A DNA stretch of 14,551 bases from Candidatus Peribacteria bacterium (GTDB taxonomy: Bacteria; Patescibacteriota; Gracilibacteria; UBA1369; GCA-2718715): contig CALQZM010000016.1 of the NCBI GenBank assembly GCA_943349385.1, forward strand, positions 1-14,551. Direction: 5' to 3'. Of the stretch, positions 6,540-12,959 are shown piece by piece (the stretch's first letter is position 1; the number at the start of each line of letters is the position of its first letter). Under the pieces are notes generated by a model. The model was given only the letters and a program-made list of their open reading frames with translations. It made no database searches and had not been told where the DNA came from. A program made the position numbers and the translations under genes.

Positions 6540-7555
6540 TCTTCTCAAAAAATCCTGTAAATAAATTTTTAGAAACTGCTTACAAAAAAGCTAAGAGCAA
6601 TCCACAAATGATTGTTTTTCCTGAAGCCGACATTCACGACAAAACTTTAAGAGCAGTAATTCAAATTGCTAAACAAAAGCTAGCTTATCCAATTTTATTA
6701 GGCGACCCAAAAAGCCTAACACAAAAAATTAAAGACATTAACGGAAGAATCCCAGACACTATTGATTTACACGACTATTCAGAGAATAATCCACAAAAAC
6801 AGTATTACCTAGAAAAGTTGTTAGAACTTCGTAAAGAAAAGGGGCTAACCCGCGAAGAAGCCAAACAAAAATTAGACAGCATTCATTACTATGGAACAAT
6901 GATGCTCCACGAAAAACATGCACAAGGACTAATCTCTGGGGCAACATGCGCAACTTCAGAAACTGTTCGACCTGCATTTGAAATAATTAAATCTAAAGAT
7001 AAATTCCATAAAGTTTCCGGATTCTTCTTTATGCTTTTAAATGAAGAAACTTACCTTTTTGCTGATTGCGCTATTAATATTAATCCAACTGCCGAAGAGC
7101 TGGCTCAAATTGGAATAGACACAGCTAATACAGCACTTCGTTTTGGACTAGATCCTAAAGTAGCCTTTTTATCTTTTTCTACAAATGGTTCAAGCAATGC
7201 TCCAGAAGCAGTCAAAGTACGTGAAGCAACTCAAATCGCCCAAAGACTAGCCCCAAATTTATTAATCGAAGGTGAAATGCAAGTAGATGCAGCGCTTGTT
7301 CCCGAAATAGCTAAATCAAAGTTCAGCAATTCTAAAATTAAAGGCAGAGCCAACGTATTAGTGTTTCCTGATTTAAGTTCTGGGAACATTGCCTATAAAT
7401 TAACCGAAAGACTAAGTAAAGCCAAAGCCATCGGTCCAATCCTACAAGGTTTAAACCAACCCGTTAACGACTTATCAAGAGGTTGTTCAATTCAAGACAT
7501 AGTAGATTTAGCAGCCATAACTTCGGTTGAAGCCCAAGAGGACACTTACCTATAA
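6536..7555 (+). CDS. pta: Phosphate acetyltransferase
   Basis: Converts acetyl-CoA and phosphate to acetyl phosphate and CoA, the step before acetate kinase. The 339 residues match the short, single-domain Pta form without the N-terminal regulatory domain of the enterobacterial enzyme. Hallmarks seen are FPEAD (28-32), ADCAININPTAEELA (176-190), LSFSTNGSS (212-220), EGEMQVDAALVPE (245-257), FPDLSSGNIAYK (277-288) and GPILQGLNQPVNDLSRG (300-316). Ser314, Arg315 and Asp321 fall where active-site residues are described for the Methanosarcina enzyme. The start overlaps the PHP gene stop (ATGA) and ackA follows after two bases, so the pair is an obvious functional unit for ATP generation in fermentation. 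Confidence 0.95.
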   Translation: MIFSKNPVNKFLETAYKKAKSNPQMIVFPEADIHDKTLRAVIQIAKQKLAYPILLGDPKSLTQKIKDINGRIPDTIDLHDYSENNPQKQYYLEKLLELRKEKGLTREEAKQKLDSIHYYGTMMLHEKHAQGLISGATCATSETVRPAFEIIKSKDKFHKVSGFFFMLLNEETYLFADCAININPTAEELAQIGIDTANTALRFGLDPKVAFLSFSTNGSSNAPEAVKVREATQIAQRLAPNLLIEGEMQVDAALVPEIAKSKFSNSKIKGRANVLVFPDLSSGNIAYKLTERLSKAKAIGPILQGLNQPVNDLSRGCSIQDIVDLAAITSVEAQEDTYL

Positions 7556-7557
7556 AT

Positions 7558-8598
7558 ATGTATATTATAAGTTTAAATACCGGTTCATCTTCGATTAAAC
7601 TAAGCATCTTCGAAACAAAAAAACTAACCCTTATCGACACAGTTCAGTTAGAAAATGTTACAAATTTTGAAAAATCCCTACAGAAAACCTTAGGAAATCT
7701 AAAAGAGGTTGATCTTTCAAAAGTTACTGCAGTGGCCCACAGATTTGTACATGGAGGCGAAGAGTTTAAGCAAACAACACTAATTACACCAAAAATAATT
7801 GCAAAACTCGAAAAACTAAAACATTTAGCCCCGTTACATAATCCAAATAATTTAAAAGGAATAATTGTAGCCAAAAAGCTAATTAAAGCACCTCATTTTG
7901 CAGTTTTCGATACTTCTTTTCACCAAACTTTAAAGCCAAAAGCGTATTTATATGGGATCCCCTACAAATATTATGTTGATAAAAAAATTCGCAAATATGG
8001 ATTTCATGGTATCAATCACAAATATGTGTACGAAACAGCCTGTGAACAGCTCGGATTAGCTAAAAATCAAGCTAACGGAATTGTTTGTCATTTAGGCAAT
8101 GGCTGCAGCGTTTCAGCTATTAGCAATGGAAGATCAGTCGATACAAGCATGGGATTCACCCCCCTCGAAGGACTAATAATGGGAACAAGAAGCGGAAACA
8201 TAGATCCTGCAATTATATTTTTCTTAAAAAGAGAGTATCCAAGGCTAGATGTTGAAAAAATGTTACTCGAAAAATCAGGAATTCTCGGTTTGTCTCAACT
8301 TTCAAACCATATGCGAACAGTCTATTTAGCTGCAAAAAAAGGCCACAAAGTAGCTCAAATGGCCATAGACACTTTTTGCTACCGAGTCAGTCACTACCTA
8401 GGATTTTACGCTAATCTACTCGAAAACGTTGACTTTATAGCCTTTACGGGTGGTATGGGCGAACAAGCTGGATACATTCGAAAAAAAGTCTTAAATAACC
8501 TACCTGGTCTTAAAATAGACCAATCTAAAATATTAGTAATTACTGCTAACGAAGCTCTAGAAATGGCCAAAGAAGTAAAATCCTGTTTAAGTAAGTAA
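7558..8598 (+). CDS. ackA: Acetate kinase, compact form
   Basis: Transfers phosphate from acetyl phosphate to ADP, yielding acetate and ATP; reversible. At 346 residues it is some 50 shorter than usual (about 400). All expected motifs are present: NTGSSSIK with Asn7, HRFVHGG with Arg62, PLHNP with His94, FDTSFHQ with Asp118, YGFHG with His150, HLGNG (178-182), DTSMGFTPLEG (195-205), GTRSG with Arg211, TGGMGEQ (297-303) and Glu332 near the C-terminus. These match the catalytic residues known from Methanosarcina. The shortening is visible between the N-terminal strand and HRFVHGG and again after the GGMGEQ motif, in peripheral parts rather than the active site, so activity is expected. It follows pta by two bases. 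Confidence 0.95.
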   Translation: MYIISLNTGSSSIKLSIFETKKLTLIDTVQLENVTNFEKSLQKTLGNLKEVDLSKVTAVAHRFVHGGEEFKQTTLITPKIIAKLEKLKHLAPLHNPNNLKGIIVAKKLIKAPHFAVFDTSFHQTLKPKAYLYGIPYKYYVDKKIRKYGFHGINHKYVYETACEQLGLAKNQANGIVCHLGNGCSVSAISNGRSVDTSMGFTPLEGLIMGTRSGNIDPAIIFFLKREYPRLDVEKMLLEKSGILGLSQLSNHMRTVYLAAKKGHKVAQMAIDTFCYRVSHYLGFYANLLENVDFIAFTGGMGEQAGYIRKKVLNNLPGLKIDQSKILVITANEALEMAKEVKSCLSK

Positions 8599-8694
8599 AA
8601 AGTATACAAACTGAGATTTCGGATTCTAATTTTCAGCCCAGAAAACTTGCACAACTCTACATACATTTTATGGATCAAAAACCTTGATTTTTAG

Positions 8695-8723
8695 TTCAAA
8701 ATTAACCTGTTTTATGTTATAAT
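8695..8723 (+). promoter_or_regulatory. Extended -10 promoter of the AMP phosphorylase gene
   Basis: A perfect TATAAT (8718-8723) is preceded by TG one base upstream (TGTTATAAT), an extended -10 element. TTCAAA (8695-8700), 17 bases upstream, is a modest -35. The transcript would start near 8730, giving a leader of about 24 bases without a Shine-Dalgarno sequence. The 155-base gap holds no other recognisable element. Confidence 0.7.
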
Positions 8724-8753
8724 ATTTAGATTACTTTAAACTAACCTTTAAAC

Positions 8754-10241
8754 ATGGAATTCAAGGCTTATAACATACCTATTCGAACTGGTCATAAATA
8801 TGTAGCAGTTTTCACTCCAAAAGACGCTTTAAGACTAGATTTACAGCCTGGGGACAGAATTAAACTTAAAAACCCAAAACTAAAAAAAGTTTATCCACTT
8901 ACAGCTTTAGTAGATATCTCTGACGACGATTCAGTTAAAGATGGTCATTTAGGGCTTTTCTCTGAAACATTTAAAACTCTAATGTTAAAGAAAAACAACA
9001 AAGTAGATGTTTCAAACCTAGAAAAACCAGAAACAGTAGAATTTATAAAAGCTAAACTTAACGGAGACAGATTAGACGCCAAACAAATTGACGCCATCAT
9101 TAAAGACGTAGTCGAAGATGACTTAACTGATGTCGAACTTACCTACTTAGTAGCGGGATCACATATTCACGGCCTTTCAGACGAAGAAACAGCGAATCTT
9201 ACTAAAGCAATTGTAAAAAATGGGCAAACCATTAAATTCACCAAAGGAACGATCGTAGACAAGCACTGTATTGGTGGAGTACCAGGAAACAGAACTACTA
9301 TGCTAATTGTTCCAATAATAGCATCAACCGGGCTTAAAATGCCAAAAACGTCATCGAGATCAATCACCTCTCCTTCAGGGACTGCAGACACAATGGAGAT
9401 TTTAGCAAATGTAACAGTAACTGCTGATAAACTTAAAAAAATCGCTGAAACCGAAGGTGGATTTGTGTCTTGGGGAGGCGGCGTAGACATCGCAGCCGCC
9501 GACGATCATATTATTCGAGTTAGACATCCGCTTAGTTTAGATCCCGAAGGGATGATGTTGGCTTCAATTATGGCTAAAAAATACGCTGTAGGTTCAAAGC
9601 ATGTATTGATAGATATTCCAGTTGGACCAGATGTTAAAGTTAGTGAAAAAATGCAAGCTGAACATTTAAAAGATCGGTTTGAAACTATTGGCAAACTATT
9701 AAAAATGGAAGTAAAAGTTATTTTTACTGACGGCACCCAACCAATAGGTCAAGGAGTTGGCCCAAGTTTAGAAGCAATTGATGTCTTCAAAGTTTTGAAC
9801 AACGCAGCTGACGCACCACAAGATCTAAAAGAAAAAGCCTTAGTAATGTCGGGGTATTTGCTAGAAATGGGTAAAAAAGCCAAGCCAAAACAAGGATATA
9901 AAATGGCTAAAGAAATTTTAGAATCAGGTAAAGCCCTAGCTAAATTCAATAGAATTGTAAAAGCACAGGGTAAAAGCAAATATGAACTACGCGAAGGTAA
10001 ATATCATTTCAACTTGCTAGCAACTAGCTCTGGAACAGTAAAAAGTATTAACAACAAATTGATTTCTAAAATTGCTAGAATTGCAGGAGCGCCAATTGAT
10101 AAATATGCCGGTCTAAAAGTCCTGAAGAAAATAGGTGATAAAGTCAAAAAAGACGAACCCTTACTTACTGTTTACGCTGACTCAAAAGCAAGACTTTCAG
10201 GAGTAAAAGAAAACTTAGTGTTTCCTTACAAAATTAGTTAA
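8754..10241 (+). CDS. deoA: AMP phosphorylase (archaeal/CPR type of the thymidine phosphorylase family)
   Basis: Predicted to cleave AMP and other nucleoside 5'-monophosphates with phosphate, giving ribose-1,5-bisphosphate and the free base. The 495 residues have an N-terminal domain (1-85) absent from ordinary bacterial thymidine phosphorylases but present in archaeal AMP phosphorylases, then the helical and alpha/beta domains with KHCIGGVPGNR (170-180) and SSRSITSPSGTADTMEIL (200-217), and a C-terminal PYNP-like domain (about 415-480). The product normally passes to ribose-1,5-bisphosphate isomerase and RuBisCO; neither gene is in the window. It has its own promoter and its end overlaps the convergent gene by eight bases. 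The symbol deoA is the family name only; activity on thymidine is less likely. Confidence 0.88.
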   Translation: MEFKAYNIPIRTGHKYVAVFTPKDALRLDLQPGDRIKLKNPKLKKVYPLTALVDISDDDSVKDGHLGLFSETFKTLMLKKNNKVDVSNLEKPETVEFIKAKLNGDRLDAKQIDAIIKDVVEDDLTDVELTYLVAGSHIHGLSDEETANLTKAIVKNGQTIKFTKGTIVDKHCIGGVPGNRTTMLIVPIIASTGLKMPKTSSRSITSPSGTADTMEILANVTVTADKLKKIAETEGGFVSWGGGVDIAAADDHIIRVRHPLSLDPEGMMLASIMAKKYAVGSKHVLIDIPVGPDVKVSEKMQAEHLKDRFETIGKLLKMEVKVIFTDGTQPIGQGVGPSLEAIDVFKVLNNAADAPQDLKEKALVMSGYLLEMGKKAKPKQGYKMAKEILESGKALAKFNRIVKAQGKSKYELREGKYHFNLLATSSGTVKSINNKLISKIARIAGAPIDKYAGLKVLKKIGDKVKKDEPLLTVYADSKARLSGVKENLVFPYKIS

Positions 10242-12237
10242 GAAAAGTAGTTAAATAAACTTTACTCTTATCTGTTACGTATAAACGCTTTGATGCATAA
10301 TCAATTGCAAATCCAGTTAATTCGTCTAAAGATTCAAAAGCATACTGTCTATCATATTGTAAGTTTTTAGATTTAGGATCCTTATAGTATTGAAAGATTT
10401 TTTTATTCTTGTAATCAGCCATCATTAAATAAGGAAAATCTACTTCTGTATATATTTCGGCAGGAATTTTAGCAGCAATTAATGGCTTAACTTCAACTGA
10501 AAAACCAGACTCAATTGACCCAGCATAATATTTTTCAATATCACCATTTGGATACAATAAATAAACTGAACCATCGACAGTCATTGAAACAACTTTTTTG
10601 ATTTTTTCGTTATCAACATTATTTAATGCAGATTCAGCTTTACCGTAGCTGTCTCGTTTTCTTTGATACTTCCAAATATTTCCTGCAGTTGTATCCAGCA
10701 AATAAATTCTGGTACCATATGCCATCAACTTAGATGCAGGCTTATAATTACCATCTTCAGTGTCCATATATTTGTTTACACCACTAGCATATTCCTTGAT
10801 TTTGTTATCATCAGAATAAAAAATCAAAGAATCAGACTCAGTAAAACTTGAAGCTGCAATTACTTTACCTTGTTCCATTATAGTTGCTGGATCTTTTACA
10901 AAATCATTTATGAACTCGTATAATCTTTTTCCATCATGAACGTAATAAGCGTTACCTAATTTTAATAATCCCTGAATTGAAACATCAAAGCGTTTTACAG
11001 AAATATCTGCAACTAACTGTAAATCTTTAAGCACAATTAAATTATCTATCATAGATTTAATATCATTAATCTCAGAAGTTAATTCAGCAACTTCAGTTTT
11101 AAGAGACTTAGACTTAGAAGCGTCTAAGACCTTACTTTCTGCACTTAAAATTAAATTTGCAGCTCTTTGCTTGTTGGATTCTGATCTAGCATTTGAGATT
11201 ATTTGGGCCGCTTGATTCAGCAATTCTTTGTTTTCTTTAGCAGACGGAGAAATAAAAACACCAGCCGAATACAATATAAACAACAAAAATACAAAGAATA
11301 ATAACGCAGAAGTAGTAATTACCGCATATTTGTGTTTGTAGGTATCTAATTTAACCCTCTTTCCAGTAAAAAAATTAAACAAAAATTCCGAGAATTCTAA
11401 ATAAGACTCATGCGCAAATTTTAAATATTTCGGTACATTTTTACGAAGTTTCAAATAAATTCCTGTCTTAGCTTTTAGACTAGTAAAGATAGAGCTTTTT
11501 TCATCAGTTTCACTCAAGTCATCAGTCTGCATTTCACCAACCGAATTATAGTTTGGGAATTCATTAAATTTAACTGCGAGTACTCCAATTCGGCCAAGAA
11601 CTTCAGTCCGAATCGCATCATCAATATTTTCTAATCCACTATCTACATTCTTTGAATGAAAAAATCTAGATAAATCAGACTGCGGTATATATCGCATTAA
11701 ACGAGCTGTACTAAACAAAACAACATCATTTTTGTCTAAATTTCCAGTTGCAATATTTTCAAACAAATCCGAATGTTCTTTACGCTTACCAACAGAAAGT
11801 CCTTCAGCAATATTTTTAACAACTCCAGATCTTAATAAGTAAATCTCAGCATCATTGGCTTGAGACAAATAGATATTACCTTGAATTAAAGCAGCAATCG
11901 CAACATTTATCTGATATAAAGGCAGACCATTACTCTGAATATCACGGGCAACATCATTTACAAACTTTAAAGCCTCTTCAAAACGGGTGTACGAATCTAA
12001 ATCTTTAGCTTCATAAAAATGCTTTCTAAAGGTTTCTACAATGGCATCAGCAACCTCATCGGTAGCAAACTCATTGTTTAAAACCTCAATAATAAGAAAA
12101 AAATCCGCGTTTACAGTTCTTAATTTAGAATTAATCTCTTCTATCTCAGCTACATAGCTTTCGATAAAACTGTCTTCTGTAAGGCCAATTATTTTAAAGC
12201 TAGACTCAAATCTTGGCTTAGAATTAGTATCAGACAT
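10234..12237 (-). CDS. Transmembrane protein with degenerate PP2C-like domain, coiled coil and propeller-like repeats
   Basis: A 667-residue protein without a signal peptide. Residues about 10-226 resemble a PPM/PP2C phosphatase fold, but the metal-binding sites are lost: the DG motif region reads IIEVLNN, the GDS region reads QANDAE (126-131), and the SDG region reads FSTARL (175-180). A linker follows, then one membrane helix (about 304-328) with positive charges before it, placing the N-terminus inside. Outside are a coiled coil (about 332-405) and roughly six repeats (about 424-663) of the type IYLLD...GNIWKY, like beta-propeller blades. It may sense something outside and relay it to a pseudo-phosphatase inside, or act as a scaffold. 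I do not know a named function. It converges on the AMP phosphorylase gene and diverges from rpmH. Confidence 0.7.
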   Translation of the reverse strand: MSDTNSKPRFESSFKIIGLTEDSFIESYVAEIEEINSKLRTVNADFFLIIEVLNNEFATDEVADAIVETFRKHFYEAKDLDSYTRFEEALKFVNDVARDIQSNGLPLYQINVAIAALIQGNIYLSQANDAEIYLLRSGVVKNIAEGLSVGKRKEHSDLFENIATGNLDKNDVVLFSTARLMRYIPQSDLSRFFHSKNVDSGLENIDDAIRTEVLGRIGVLAVKFNEFPNYNSVGEMQTDDLSETDEKSSIFTSLKAKTGIYLKLRKNVPKYLKFAHESYLEFSEFLFNFFTGKRVKLDTYKHKYAVITTSALLFFVFLLFILYSAGVFISPSAKENKELLNQAAQIISNARSESNKQRAANLILSAESKVLDASKSKSLKTEVAELTSEINDIKSMIDNLIVLKDLQLVADISVKRFDVSIQGLLKLGNAYYVHDGKRLYEFINDFVKDPATIMEQGKVIAASSFTESDSLIFYSDDNKIKEYASGVNKYMDTEDGNYKPASKLMAYGTRIYLLDTTAGNIWKYQRKRDSYGKAESALNNVDNEKIKKVVSMTVDGSVYLLYPNGDIEKYYAGSIESGFSVEVKPLIAAKIPAEIYTEVDFPYLMMADYKNKKIFQYYKDPKSKNLQYDRQYAFESLDELTGFAIDYASKRLYVTDKSKVYLTTFLN

Positions 12238-12265
12238 TCATTTTAATTATTATTCGAACTTAAGA

Positions 12266-12303
12266 ATACTATACTATAAGCCAAAAATTCAAGTTTTAGG
12301 CAA
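12266..12303 (-). promoter_or_regulatory. Possible promoter of the PP2C-like membrane protein gene
   Basis: On the minus strand the run TATAGTATAGTAT (12266-12278) offers several overlapping -10 hexamers. TTGAAT (12287-12292) and TTGCCT (12298-12303) are possible -35 boxes, none at ideal spacing. The interrupted inverted repeat at 12280-12301 covers the -35 region and could be an operator. Confidence 0.3.
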
Positions 12304-12376
12304 GGCAAAATTAAGCCAAACCACATTGATACAACCAAAAAACAAAAAACTGGTTAAAACAATATACTATTTTCAC

Positions 12377-12405
12377 TTGCCAAAAGGCCAATAAACTAAT
12401 AAAAT
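12377..12405 (+). promoter_or_regulatory. Promoter of the rpmH-rnpA-yidC-jag operon
   Basis: TTGCCA (12377-12382), a 17-base spacer and TAAAAT (12400-12405) each match the sigma-70 consensus at five of six positions. Transcription would begin near 12412, about 20 bases before the rpmH ATG. A separate TATACT at 12363-12368 is a less well supported alternative. Confidence 0.5.
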
Positions 12406-12432
12406 CAGCAAGCTAAAATTTAACGATCCACT

Positions 12433-12561
12433 ATGCAAGGAAAAAGTCGAACTAGAAAAAGAAAACGAAGACACGGATTTCTTTCACGTATGTCATCAAA
12501 AGATGGTAGAAACGTGTTAAAACGAAGACGAGCTAAAGGTAGAAAAAGATTAACAGTTTAA
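12433..12561 (+). CDS. rpmH: Ribosomal protein L34 (bL34)
   Basis: A 42-residue, highly basic protein of the large ribosomal subunit. From residue 14 on it follows the family: [26 protein letters not shown]. The N-terminus [12 protein letters not shown] departs from the usual MKRTYQPS-type start and is about two residues shorter. An in-frame stop at 12421 and no other start codon fix the ATG at 12433, so the short N-terminus is not a start-choice error. No Shine-Dalgarno sequence is present. It is first in the conserved order rpmH-rnpA-yidC-jag, and rnpA follows after 26 bases. Confidence 0.95.
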   Translation: MQGKSRTRKRKRRHGFLSRMSSKDGRNVLKRRRAKGRKRLTV

Positions 12562-12587
12562 TCTAATATTCTCACCTAAACGTAAAA

Positions 12588-12959
12588 GTGCTTCCAAAAA
12601 ATCTCAGACTAAAAAAATCAGTGCAAATCACAGAAACTTTCAAAAAGGGTGAATCCATCAAGGGTTCATCCTTAATTTGCAAATTCACTCCCAATAATCT
12701 AAACTCTGACTTACTAGCAGTTTCAATTTCAAAAAAACTAAAATTGAACGCTCCAAGTAGAAATAGAATCAAAAGACAAATTACTCACGCCTACAAAGAA
12801 GTTTTTCTAAATCAGCTGGCAAATCCAGAAAATAAAAATGATTATTCTAAAAAAAACAACATTTTTATAATACTTCACTCAATTCCTTTCAAAAAACCAA
12901 GATACCAAGTTTTTAGAGAGGATCTTATCAAACTACTATCTAAACTAAAAAATGTCTAA
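12588..12959 (+). CDS. rnpA: Ribonuclease P protein component
   Basis: Protein subunit that helps the RNase P RNA cut 5' leaders from tRNA precursors. The 123 residues begin at a GTG with LPKNLRLKKSVQI, the normal N-terminus of the family, followed by FKKGESIKGSSLICKF, VSISKKLKLNAPSRNRIKRQI (the RNR signature, about residues 58-65) and a C-terminal helix. Position directly downstream of rpmH confirms it. The last eight bases overlap the yidC start (ATGTCTAA), suggesting coupled translation. There is no yidD gene between rnpA and yidC, and the RNase P RNA gene is not in the window. Confidence 0.92.
   Translation: MLPKNLRLKKSVQITETFKKGESIKGSSLICKFTPNNLNSDLLAVSISKKLKLNAPSRNRIKRQITHAYKEVFLNQLANPENKNDYSKKNNIFIILHSIPFKKPRYQVFREDLIKLLSKLKNV

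Larger units (their letters stand above)
12238..12432. other. Divergent regulatory region between the PP2C-like gene and rpmH
   Basis: These 195 bases hold promoter candidates in both directions, an interrupted inverted repeat at 12280-12301 (GCC-A-AAAA, 6-base loop, TTTT-A-GGC) and two copies of AAGCCAAA (12278, 12313). No DnaA box of the TTATNCACA type is visible. No open reading frame of note or RNA gene was found. Confidence 0.5.

Noticed and set aside
6536..6560. Possible recoding of TGA as glycine or tryptophan: the PHP gene's TGA could be read through for seven more codons to a TAA.
   Set aside because: No other in-frame TGA occurs in over 4,000 codons and all families have normal Gly and Trp codons, so TGA is best taken as a stop used within an ATGA overlap.
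8609..8640. CTGA ... TCAG near the end of ackA as a terminator hairpin.
   Set aside because: Only four pairs, no G-C-rich stem and no T-run after it.
9167..9979. Long open frames on the minus strand opposite the AMP phosphorylase gene.
   Set aside because: They are antisense shadows of a well-conserved gene, with no domain, signal or ribosome binding site.
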